Shown here: in pieces, positions 21,386-31,145 of the stretch
Position numbering within the stretch: the first letter of the stretch is position 1
Layout: the number at the start of each line of letters is the position of its first letter
Assembly (NCBI GenBank): GCA_030267965.1
Contig: BRYA01000506.1
Location: forward strand, 60,748 to 124,747
Reading direction: 5' to 3'
DNA from: Triparma columacea
Taxonomy: Eukaryota; Sar; Bolidophyceae; Parmales; Triparmaceae
DNA length: 64,000 nucleotides
Notes under the pieces: model-generated
Database searches by the model: none
The model's input: the letters and a program-made list of their open reading frames with translations, nothing else
Told to the model about the DNA's origin: nothing
Translations under genes and position numbers: made by a program

Positions 21386-22687
21386 ATGGAACCAATTTAC
21401 ACAATTCGTACATTAAAGCCAATAAACTGTCTCTACCTTCCAAACTCGTCTCCTTCATCTTCCCCAACTCCCTCTTTATCTCCTCCTTTATCTCCACCTT
21501 CAAAATCACCACCATTAAACAAATCAATAATAACAGGAACAACCTCCCCCAACAACGCCTCCGGTTCTATATCCTCCTACTCAACACAAACAAGACGTCT
21601 ACAAACACAGAACAACTCTGTCCCACCCGTGCTATCAATATCAGGCCTCCCTTGCGGTTTGACGGCTGTGCAGTATAGAGGGGTTGGAGGGATTGTTACG
21701 TTCTACCGAAAACCAGAGGACGCATGCAGGGAAGAGGGGGAGGAGGGGGTGGAGGAAGGTGGTGGGGTGGGGGAGAAGGAAACTGACACTCCCACCAAAG
21801 TTGTTCCAAGCCCTCTCTTAACCGGTAGTATGACGTTCTGTAAGTTATCCATCCTCCGTCTCTACTCCGGTTCTTTAATGGTTATCGGACCAAGTACAGA
21901 CGACGGGGTTTGGTGCGCATGGTCATGGGAGGATGAGAAGGGGTGGAGGATGGTATATGAAAGTGAGAACGGTAATATGGGGAGGGGGGGGTATGATAAA
22001 CTAGGTATGACAACAAGTCTATGCGCGACTGAGGTAAAACACGTGCCAGGAGGAGGTGGACAAGTCGTAGTGGTAAGCGGTCACGAGGGTGGTTTCGTGG
22101 GATTTCATATCCTAGAAGGACCAGGGGAAGGGGGGGGGGAGTGGGCGCTGAAACACGGGGAACACCTTAGGCCCATGGAGAACTGCTCTGGCGATGACTC
22201 AGACGACGACAGGGGAGGGGGGGACAGAGGTAGGGGTAACGTTGACCCAGTCCTTGCAATGGACTTGGGTTGGGGGCGTGACGGAAAGCTCAGGGTGGTC
22301 TGCGGCTTCGCCGGGGACCAGGAGGGTGTCGGTGAGATCAGGGAGAGGAACAATGGCAGGGGGGGAACCGTGGGGGTCCTAGAGTGCGAGGTGGGGGAGG
22401 GGGAGGTTAGAAATTTGAGGTGTCTGGACATGATAAAGACATGCAAGGTTGGGAAGGGGGGGAAGGGTAAGGTCGGGGTGAACGCTGTAAAGCTAGAGGG
22501 GGGGGGGGGGGGGAGGTTCGCAGTCGGGGGGTGGGACGGGAGGGTCAGGGTATGGGGGTGGGGGGAGGGGAGGAAACCGAGGATGGTGGGGAGGGGACAT
22601 GAGGGGGCGGTAAGAGATGTAGCGTGGAGGGAAGGGAAGATAGTGAGCGTGGGGGAGGATGGGAGGATTGTTGTTTGGAGGGGGTGA
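21386..22687 (+). CDS. WD-repeat protein of the GNB1L / ASTRA-associated protein 1 family
   Basis: This is a single exon of 433 residues. Family-like landmarks in the expected order are the FCKLSIL segment, the KLGM segment followed by a glycine-rich blade, GGWDGRVRVWGW, and a final blade GHEGAVRDVAW ... GEDGRIVVW. GNB1L and yeast Asa1 act in assembly of PIKK kinases with the TTT/ASTRA co-chaperone complex; that role is from the family. Long Ser/Pro-rich and Gly/Asp/Glu-rich inserts separate the blades. A pure G run at about 22498-22512 codes for glycine and is a likely slippage site. The N-terminal blade is weak, so the gene model may lack an exon. Confidence 0.6.
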   Translation: MEPIYTIRTLKPINCLYLPNSSPSSSPTPSLSPPLSPPSKSPPLNKSIITGTTSPNNASGSISSYSTQTRRLQTQNNSVPPVLSISGLPCGLTAVQYRGVGGIVTFYRKPEDACREEGEEGVEEGGGVGEKETDTPTKVVPSPLLTGSMTFCKLSILRLYSGSLMVIGPSTDDGVWCAWSWEDEKGWRMVYESENGNMGRGGYDKLGMTTSLCATEVKHVPGGGGQVVVVSGHEGGFVGFHILEGPGEGGGEWALKHGEHLRPMENCSGDDSDDDRGGGDRGRGNVDPVLAMDLGWGRDGKLRVVCGFAGDQEGVGEIRERNNGRGGTVGVLECEVGEGEVRNLRCLDMIKTCKVGKGGKGKVGVNAVKLEGGGGGRFAVGGWDGRVRVWGWGEGRKPRMVGRGHEGAVRDVAWREGKIVSVGEDGRIVVWRG

Positions 22688-22875
22688 GGGGAGGAGGGGG
22701 AATAGGGAGAGACGACAAGCGAGGATCCTTTTATAAGCGTTTGCGGGGATAACGAAAGAGAATGTATGTGTTGTTTAGTATAGATAGTTTTTTAACTTTT
22801 TATTATGTCCTTATCCACGTCCATTTCCCTGTCGAATTAATTTTTGACAGTTCAACTGGCTTGACACTTCGGATC

Positions 22876-24291
22876 ATGAGGGCCCTCTTCTTGTTCCTCA
22901 TATTGTCACTCTCTCTCCACGGGGAAGGGTTCTGCCGCCACCCAAATCTTTCTTCCAACGCACACAGCCGTTTTACAATTTCGCGTGGTGGTTCTTCTGC
23001 ACCTCTCCCCTCACCCCCCCAACGAAGATTCTCTCTTCACTCCTTTGAGAGCCGTCTCAGCTTGGACGAGCTTCTAGATGAAGTTTGCAAGATGGACGGT
23101 GCGTCCAGACCGATCACAAAACAGACGAAACTCGATCGCTTTGCCTTGTGGAGAAAATGGAGGTGAGAGTCCATCGACATCACTACCCACTTCACCTTGC
23201 CAGACCTAACCCCCCTCCCCCCCACCCCCCCCTCCCCAAGCGGAACAATATTCCAGAAGACTTGGCGCTCATGTTTCATCTTCACCTTGCTCAACGTAAT
23301 CCTTTGCCTGAAGTTCAAGTACATTTTCAAAGTTAACATTGTCAACCTCAAGGAGGCCATGGAGAAGCTCGACAAGCTGTGGCACATGCAGATGAGCCTT
23401 ACGACATTCATCGTCGCCTTCTTCCTCAACAAGGCGCACACGGTTTGGGGGGATCAGCTTTCCAATGGGAGGAGGTGAGGGTGGGGGGGGCAACTAACCG
23501 ATGAAAGCATATCCTATGTGGAACCCTTCTAACTCATCTTGCAATGTCCCTTTCCGCGGCTCTCTCCGTTCCCCCGTAGGATCCAAGGCAGACTCAACGA
23601 CATCTCCATCCTTTGCTCTACCCACGCGCAGAGGGACGAGAACGGGAGGGTCAAGCCACAGACACAGTATGTGCTCGACAAAGTTGCCCGCTACGAGCGC
23701 CTCTTCGGCATCACGTTCTACTCCTCCGTGGTAAAGTCGCACGAGAGGATCCAGCTTCCCGAGGCCCTTGACGGCCTCGTCTCCAGAGGTCTAATTACCC
23801 AGGAGGAGAGCTCCATCCTCGCTAAACTCCCTCCCAAGGCGAGGCACCACGCCGTTATCCAGTGGATCGCCGATGTCGTCGTCAAGGCTAGCTCTACCGA
23901 GGGAATCTTCCACCAGAGCGCAAATTTGCACTTCAGCTTCATCGACAAGATCACACAGCTCCGCGCTACCTACGGCTCCGTCCCTGATAAGATCGACGAC
24001 CGCATGCAGCTTGCCTACGCCCACTTTGTGCAGATGCTCGTTGACTCCTTCCTCATCGTCACGCCCTTCGCCGCCCTTGCCGAGATGGGCAACTTCTCCC
24101 CCTTTGCCACCTTTGTCCTCACTCTCTTCTTCCAGGGCCTAATGGACTTGTCCAAGATGTTCCTGGATCCTTTCAACAACGAGGGCCAGGGAGAGGACGG
24201 GGACTACCTCGTCGTTAACACGCTCATCCAAGAGTCAAATGCCGGGAGTGAGAGGTTCAAGGACGTTGTGACCGAGCTTCCAGCCTTCTAA
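22876..24291 (+). CDS. Bestrophin-family anion channel, probably plastid-targeted
   Basis: There are three exons, 22876-23162, 23241-23474 and 23580-24291 (phase 2 joins), giving 410 residues. The first acceptor is CCCCAAG rather than CAG. It was chosen because it restores the frame and the bestrophin phrase KWSGTIFQK at the start of membrane segment 1. Exon 3 begins RIQGRLNDI. The C-terminal part has DPFNNEGQG and FKDVVTELP, the conserved acidic loop region of the family. The N-terminus is a signal peptide (MRALFLFLILSLSL) ending HGEGF, compatible with bipartite plastid import. Bestrophins in algal plastids conduct chloride or bicarbonate across thylakoids; this role is inferred. The start at 22876 was chosen because the signal peptide follows it directly. 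Confidence 0.82.
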
Positions 24292-24376
24292 TAATAGTCA
24301 CTTTCTTCTCCTTCTCCAAAATCTATATTTCTATCTGCGCCCAACTCCAACAATCACTCCTCACTACCCACGCTGC

Positions 24377-27250
24377 TCACTTGTTAATCCCCGCCTTCTT
24401 GTTCCTAATGTCCCTGAAGAACTCGATGACCTTTGCCCCGGTTCCAATATCCATGGTGAGCACCTCTCCCTGTTCCGCGTCCTCAATTTTCGAAGCCAGC
24501 CTCGTTCCCATGTCTATGGCCTTTTTGGCATCGAGCTCTCCCGCCTCCTCAGCTCCTCCGATTCTCCACACCTTGACCCCCGCGGCCTTGAGGGGCTGCG
24601 AGACGAGCATGCATAAGGAGGGGTTAGAGAATTGTCATGTTACACAACCTCATCGCTTCCGCTGGGTCAACAAATTCTTGTCCGTTCTCACCTCCTCAAG
24701 CTCCCTTAGAGGCTCCTGTCCAGCGCAGATGATGACGTTGTCGACGTCGAGGACCTGCGTCGTCTTCTTCTCCTTATCTTTCTTATCCGTGATGGTGATG
24801 TGCAGCCCCTCGTCGTCAATCCTGTCGTACGAGGCACCCCCAACCATGCTCACATCAGCCTTCTTGAGCTGGGCCCTGTGAACCCAACCCGAAGTCTTCC
24901 CGAGCCCGGCGCCGACCTTCCCGTGCTTCCTCTGCAGCAAGGTAACGTTCCTAGCCGCAGTGTGGGCCTTGGGCTGGGTGGGTGGGGGTTTGGAGGGTGG
25001 CCGGGCGAGGTGAGATTTGATAGCCCCCACCCAAAAAAGTTCCCCCAGCCGCGACAAGCACACAAACGCCTCCACTCACCTCAAGCATACCGCTTCTAGT
25101 CTCGTTCTTCTTGTCGACCCCCCACTCCTCGAGGTACTCGTCGACGCTGACGTCGTCAGCCTTTGTCTTCATCTCCCCGTGGAAGGTCAGGAACTCGCTG
25201 ACGTCGAAGCCGATACCCCCGGCCCCGATGACCGCCACATTCTTACCCACGGGAACCTTGTGCCTGAGAACGTCTATGTAGGAGAGAACCTTGGGATGGT
25301 CGATACCAGGAATGGGGGGGGTACGGGGGGAGACTCCAGTCGCTATAATGACCTTGTCAAAGTCCTTCAACTCGTCGACGCCGACCTTCTTCCCGAGCGC
25401 CACTTTGACCCCCCACTTATTGAGCATCGCGCCAAAGTACCTGATGGTCTCGTGGAACTCCTCCTTCCCGGGCACCTGCTTGGCCATGTTAAACTGCCCC
25501 CCGATCTCGTCCGCCATGTCAAACACCGTCACTTCGTGCCCCCTCTCCGCCGCGGTGGTGCTGAAGGCCAGCCCCGCCGGCCCCGCCCCCACGACCGCGA
25601 TGCGCTCCTTCCTTCCGGGGGCGACGGGCTCAATTTCGATGTCGGTCTCATGGCAGGCACGGGGGTTGACGAGGCAGGACGCGGTTATGCCCTTGAAGGT
25701 GTGGTCGAGGCACGCCTGGTTGCACGCAATGCAAGTGTTGATCTCCTGCAGGGGGGGGGGGGTGGAAGCGGGAACGTTAGCCAAGAACACAACTCCAAGC
25801 TTTCTCTTCGTCGCATTCCCTCGTCGCTCCAATCTCTCACCTCAACCAGACCTTCCTCGGCCTTATTGACGAACTGGCTGTCCGCCAAGAACGGCCTCGC
25901 CATGCTGACCATGTCCGCCTGTCCGTCGCCCAGGATCTTCTCCGCCACGTGCGGCATGTTGATCCTGTTGGTCGTGCAGAGGGGTATGTCCACGGAGGAC
26001 ATCATCTTCTCTGTCACCCAGCTGAAGGCAGCGCGGGGGACGGAGGTCACGATGGTGGGGACGCGGGCCTCGTGCCAACCGATGCCTGTGTTGATGATGG
26101 TCGCCCCGGCGTTCTCGATGGCCTGAGCGAGGGTGACGATCTGCGGCGGGGAGGAGAGAGGGGGGGGGGGGTTAGGGTTCTCTGGCTTCATCGAGAGTCA
26201 CGGCCCTTCACCTCCTCACCTCCTCCCAGTTGCTCCCGCCCTCCACAAGGTCAAGCATGGACAACCTGTAAATAATGATAAAGTCGGGCCCGCAAGCCTC
26301 CCTCACAGCCTTAACAATCTCCACCGGCAGCCTCATCCTGTTCTCATACGATCCCCCCCACTCGTCCGTCCTGAAGTTGGTCCTCTCGACCAAGAACTGG
26401 TTGATCAGGTACCCCTCGCTGCCCATGATCTCCACCCCATCGTACCCCGCCTCCTTGGAGAGGCTAGCGCACTTGGCGTAGTCGGCTATGGTCTTGTGCA
26501 CCTCCTTGGAGGAGAGGGCGTGGGGGGTGAACCAACCGATCGGGGACTTCACAGCAGAGGGGGCGACGGCGAGGGGGTGGTAGCCGTAGCGACCGGAGTG
26601 GAGGATCTGCATGGCGATCTTGGCGTCTGGGGCCGCGTCGTGGACCTTTGAGGTGACGATTTTGTGGGACTGTGTGGGGGGAGGGGAGGGTAAGAAAATA
26701 GCCTACACTATCTACCGCGTCATTTCCGATCATTCGGCCAGCCTTCCCTTGCGGTGGTTCATCGCCACACACTACACACCTCCATCTCGCTAGTGTTGTT
26801 CAATTTGGCAGCGAAAGGGCTGACCCATCCCGCCCTATTGGGAGCCACTCCACCAGTGACGATAAGGCCAACACCACCCCTCGCGCGCTCAGCAAAGAAC
26901 TCCCCCATATTTGTCAGGTCAACCTGACCCCCCATTATGGAACCCTTCTCGAGACCAGAGTGCATTGAACCCATGAGGACACGATTCTTTAAAACCTATG
27001 ATAGGAGGGATGGGGGGTAAGTTTGAAGAAGAACATCAAAGGGTGGTGCGAATTAGCGGTAGTCAAAGCCTTTAAAGAGCTCTAGTTTGATGATTTGCGA
27101 ACATCGGTCTGAGAAGTCGTGGATGAAGTTGAGTTTTATTTCACTTCCCAAACGCATTGAACGTACCCCAGCTGGACCCAAGTCTAAGGGCTCGAACATC
27201 TTGGGGAAGAGTTTCCTCCCAGCTTTGCTACTCGATCGTACGGCTGCCAT
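24377..27250 (-). CDS. fadH: FadH-type 2,4-dienoyl-CoA reductase (FMN / 4Fe-4S / FAD)
   Basis: There are seven exons: 27250-27167, 26995-26780, 26669-26220, 26140-25841, 25745-25080, 24973-24692 and 24595-24377. All joins are phase 0 and give 738 residues. The order matches E. coli FadH: an old-yellow-enzyme TIM barrel (VLKNRVLMGSMH, ILHSGRYGY, GSEGYLINQFL, NTGIGWHEARVPTI), the 4Fe-4S cluster cysteines in CIACNQACLDHTFKGITASC, an FAD-binding VVGAGPAGLAF, and a second Rossmann motif VIGAGGIGFD. Bacterial FadH reduces 2,4-dienoyl-CoA with NADPH during breakdown of unsaturated fatty acids. The N-terminus is short and basic (RSSSKAGRK), possibly mitochondrial; there is no C-terminal SKL. It lies 78 bp from the divergent gene at 27329. 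Similarity to a bacterial protein along its whole length suggests an old lateral acquisition that has since gained introns. Confidence 0.9.
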
Positions 27251-27328
27251 TTTTTCGTTCTTGACACCTTTTTGATGATGAGCTCCAGAAAACCTGGGCG
27301 AAAACCTTCTTTCCAAACAACAATTTGA

Positions 27329-27925
27329 ATGAACGAGCCAGGAGCGCTAGGTCGTGTCTTTGCGCATCTTCACGCATTAGTAGCGAGCTCTGATGACCCC
27401 ACAGTGACAGCCGATCTCAAATTCACAAGGTATGAGCTGAATGCCCAACTTCGATGGCGCCCTGGGTCCTCTAATTTTACCGCCTTGTCAAATATGCTTG
27501 TTGATACAGGGGAGGCCGAGAAGGGGGAGGGCAGGATACGAATGGATGAAGGAGCTTGGGTGGCCCACGTAACTAGCCACCATGGAAATGGGTTGTACAT
27601 GTTGAGCATAGTGGTGGAGAGGGTGGTGGTGGCAGTTACGGTTCACGTGGAGGAGGGAGACAAGGTTGGGGAGGGCACGGTGGTCGCCACGTTAAAGAGC
27701 GAGGGGGGCGAAGTTGCTGCTGTGAGGGCCTGCGGGTCTGGGGTTGTTGCGGAAGTCAATGAAATCTTGAGGGGGGACAAGGCGGGGGAGGTTGTAACGA
27801 AGGACGGGATGGGGAAGGGATGGGTGTGCATCATCAAGGGAGGGGGGGAGAGGAAAGGGAAGAGGAAAAAGGAGGGGAAGAAGGGGGGTGTTGGAGGGAA
27901 CAATATGAAAAAGCCAAAAACATGA
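27329..27925 (+). CDS. H-protein/lipoyl-fold protein lacking the lipoyl lysine (Abitram-like?)
   Basis: This is a single exon of 198 residues. Residues about 95-170 fit the glycine-cleavage H-protein fold: VHVEEGDKVGEGTVVATL, then SGVVAEVNEIL and GKGWVCII. The lysine that would carry lipoate is absent; Gly or Glu sits at that place. Eukaryotic Abitram/FAM206 proteins have this fold without lipoylation, and they are my best guess. A catalytically dead GcvH relative is the alternative. The C-terminus is a Lys/Gly-rich tail. The first 80 residues are unrecognised. It shares a 78 bp divergent region with the FadH gene. Confidence 0.5.
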   Translation: MNEPGALGRVFAHLHALVASSDDPTVTADLKFTRYELNAQLRWRPGSSNFTALSNMLVDTGEAEKGEGRIRMDEGAWVAHVTSHHGNGLYMLSIVVERVVVAVTVHVEEGDKVGEGTVVATLKSEGGEVAAVRACGSGVVAEVNEILRGDKAGEVVTKDGMGKGWVCIIKGGGERKGKRKKEGKKGGVGGNNMKKPKT

Positions 27926-27963
27926 AACGTAGCAATCACACAACAAATATTTTCACTTCCTCC

Positions 27964-30900
27964 TCACTTAAATTGCTCCTTGTACATCCTCACAATTTCC
28001 CTTGCCGTCGTCGCCTGATGTGGCTTCTTGTCCGGTCTCACCCTTACGAACCTGGGGAACCTCAGTCCCACTCCCCTCTCCTCCTCATCCCCGTCATCCC
28101 CGATCCCAATGTCATCCTCAAAGCACCCTATTCCCGCCGTATGCACGGGACTCCTCGTTAGATCCGCTCCCTTGATTTCCCACACTTCCTCAGGGTTCCA
28201 GAAGAATCTGGGACTCTCGTTGCTCTCGTACTCGTCAGGAATGTCTTTGAGGCACTTTGGAAGATAATGGTTGTACCTATCCTTGAACATTTCATCCGTG
28301 AAACTCAGGCATCTGGAGGAGTGAAGCGAAGCGCGAAAATAGTTGGGATTAGGGACGAGAAATTGTTAAGTATTTCCTCGTTGACATCATCGCTCACCTG
28401 CATAGCGTCTGATACACTCCCTTCTCGTCGTTCCAAACCGCCAGTAGGAACGGGGAAAACCAATCCTTCTTCCTACCCTGCCCCCTCCACGCCCCAATCG
28501 GCACCACATCGATAGTATCGCCCGCTGAAGTTGTCAGGTAGTCCTTCTTGAGCTTCCTCCACCCCCCCGAAGTGCGAGACCCTGACATGTAAGGCGAGCT
28601 CAGCGACTTCAACATGAGGCCCTCCGCCTTGAACTTGAGCGCGTCCATGAAAATATCGTTAATTTCCGTAATGGCCGGATCCTCAACAGTGTCCTCCACA
28701 GCTTCCTCTACAGCGTCCTCCACAGCTTCCTCTACAGCGTCCTCCACAGCGTCCTCCACAGCGTCCTCCTTCCCCACCTTCCCCAACCCCAACGTAACGT
28801 CCCTGCCTGGCATGACCTCGAAGAATCCCTTCTTTCCCACCCCCTCCATAACTTCCCTCAACCGTCTCCTTCTCTCCCTCAACTCCTTCCCCAATAGCGC
28901 TTCTCCTCCTCCATATAAGCAGTCAAAGGCAAAAACCATCACCTCGACCTTCCCCCCTCCCCCCCCCACCCCCCCAACCTTGACGTCGTCATGCGTCCTC
29001 TTCCTTGTGCTAAGCTGTTGGAACGTTCCGACCCCTTCACCCTCCTTCCCCCCCTTCGCGACGATCTCAACGTCTAGTATCCACCCCCCATCTCCACCGT
29101 TCTCTCTCACATAGGGCACAACATCGGACAGCCACGTGTCCGTAACCCTGTCGGAGTGTCTGGAGAATATCGTGACCTCCCCTCCCCCCTCCCCCTCCCC
29201 GTCCCCCCTTGGCAGGTAGTGTATCTGCGCCCTGACCCCGTCGAGTTTGTACTCGCAGGCTAGGACCCCCTCGTCCTCCTCCGATAGCGCCTTTTCCCTG
29301 AAGCACCCGACGGCACCCTCGACGCTGGTGGCGGCCTCGCCCAGCATGCTGGCGACCGCCCGGCCGATCCCAGGGGAGTAGGCCCGGACAGCGTCCATCC
29401 CAGACTCCATGGCGATCAGCAAGGGGACCCGCACGTTGTCGGCCGAGAGGTTGACGGCCGCCCGGAGCTGCAAGCGGTGCGCTTTCAGCCTGGAGGACTT
29501 GAAGTCCTCCGCATCGTCCTTCTTCGCACCCTTCTTCGCACCCTTCTTCGTGGCCTTCTTCGCGCCTTCCTTCTTCTTCCCTCCCCCCCCCACCCCTCCC
29601 TCCCCCCCAGCCTCACCCCACCCCCCCATCCCCTCAACCTCGATCTCCGTAACCGCGTCCGCCACCGCGTCGACGAAAGTGACGACGGTCGCCCCCGTCC
29701 TGCAGTTGCAGCACAGCATCCTGACCAGGAACCTGACCTCATCCCCGGTCGAGCACTTTACGAGCGCTGAAGTTATCACCCCTTCCTTCCGCCCCTCCAC
29801 CCCCTTACCGCCCTTGCTCGTGAGATCGTGCAGGGCCGTGAAGACCCTCCAAACGTCTCCCAAGCTAAGCCCCCCCGAACCGGGTTTCGCGCTCTTGGCA
29901 CGGAACATGTCCCCAACCTTCAACTGCCGGGTCGGGAAGCGAAGGGGGGGGGGCGATGTTCATGAGCGGGGTCGGCGGGGCGAAAACTCTCTCTCCCCCC
30001 CCCCCCCTCCTTCGTTCGTAAACCTCTCACCTGCTTACCACCCCCCTTCCCCTCGAAAAGCTCCTTCCCTGCATCCCCCAGCTCCCCGTGCTCGCTCGCT
30101 AGCTTACTGAGCTGACCCCTAACGGGCATGAAGGCCTTCGCGAGGGCTTTGGATATCACGGAACCTCCTATGCCGAGGTTGAGAACGCGGCCCACCTCGT
30201 TGCTGCTGAGGAGCACAAAGGCGAGGGAATTTAAGTAGGGGGTGGGAGGAGGGTGGAGGCGGTCGTGGGATATTATGCGGCGGAGGGCGGAGGAGAGGGT
30301 GGAGGCCTTTATCAAACGGGAGCGAGTTGAGGTCACAGTGAGGAGGGTTTCGGAGACGAAGGTGAAAGGGACAGTTTGGGGGGACCAGGTTGGAGGCATT
30401 GATGTGGTGGTGGTGGTGGTGGTGGTGGTGGTGGTGGTGGTGGTTGTTGTTTTTGTTGTGGTGGCGGTGCTGGTGGTCGCTGTTTTTGTTTCTGCTTCTA
30501 CATCACGGTTCCCCTCCTCTTCCTCTACATCTTCCTCTTCCTCTTCACCTCTATCTTCCATCTGCACCTCATTCTCTTTCTCCTTCTCCTCATCCTCCTC
30601 CTCCTCATCATCATCATCCAACACTACTACATCATTCTCATCATCACCATCATCAAGTAATTCCACAACTGTCGTCTCCTTCTTCTTCTTTGTCGGCGTG
30701 AAGAATCCTGCGACGCTATTCATGTTCTCCTCTTTCTTCTTACGCTTCTCCACCTTTTTTGGGGACACTGTCTTCTTCTTACTACTACTGCTACCCACCG
30801 CCTTTCTGGAGACGGGCTGCTGTGAGTCCTGAAAGAACTTCTGTACAATAAAGTCGACAGCTTTCTCGTTGTTCAGCTCTAAAATTTCGTCTTCAATGTT

Positions 30901-30981
30901 TTTTAGCTTTCGAGATATATCAGACGGGTTAACACCCAGCAAAGAAGCGGCATTCTTCAGCTTTATAGCCGCTGAAGACAT
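27964..30981 (-). CDS. LIG1: ATP-dependent DNA ligase, LIG1-like
   Basis: There are three exons, 30981-30031, 29923-28398 and 28312-27964, giving 941 residues; introns are 107 and 85 nt. The N-terminal 200 residues are disordered. They contain a PIP-like MNSVAGFF at 87-94 (Met where the usual Gln would be), long acidic runs and a 17-Thr tract. A DNA-binding domain follows (about 210-530), then the nucleotidyltransferase core with EYKLDGVRAQIH; Lys543 is the adenylated lysine. Later motifs are FDCLY, EGLMLKSL and WRKLKKDYL, and the C-terminal OB fold ends FPRFVRVRPDKKPHQA. The exon 2/3 join restores YQTLCRCLSFTDEM. It should seal nicks in replication and repair. A 12 bp coding minisatellite lies inside the core. 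The protein is close in size to human LIG1. Confidence 0.9.
28681..28770. repeat. 12 bp coding minisatellite in DNA ligase
   Basis: About seven tandem 12 bp units encode Glu-Asp-Ala-Val with Glu/Asp alternation. They sit between the nucleotidyltransferase core motifs of the ligase, on the minus strand. The units are in frame, so copy-number change would not break the gene. Confidence 0.85.
30402..30450. repeat. GTG/CAC trinucleotide run
   Basis: A near-perfect GTG run on the + strand (ACC on the coding strand) encodes a polythreonine tract in the disordered N-terminus of the DNA ligase. Confidence 0.9.
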
Positions 30982-31145
30982 CCCAAGTGCTTTTCTTCAA
31001 GATGTGAAAATGGGAAAAGCTGACTTGGCCTGTGTCCGAACACATTTTGATGTTTTCCGTGATTTCAATTCGTTTTCAACGCGTGTATTTTTTTTATTGA
31101 GAACGTGGTCGTAAATGAATATTTCCCTTGTCTCATCTCGTCCAT

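Noticed and set aside
25017..26126. 369-codon + strand frame opposite the FadH gene
   Set aside because: It runs through FadH exons and introns without domain content; the minus-strand gene explains the region.
30242..30832. + strand frame with polyvaline opposite DNA ligase exon 1
   Set aside because: It is the reverse reading of the ACC run and acidic codons of the ligase; low complexity only.
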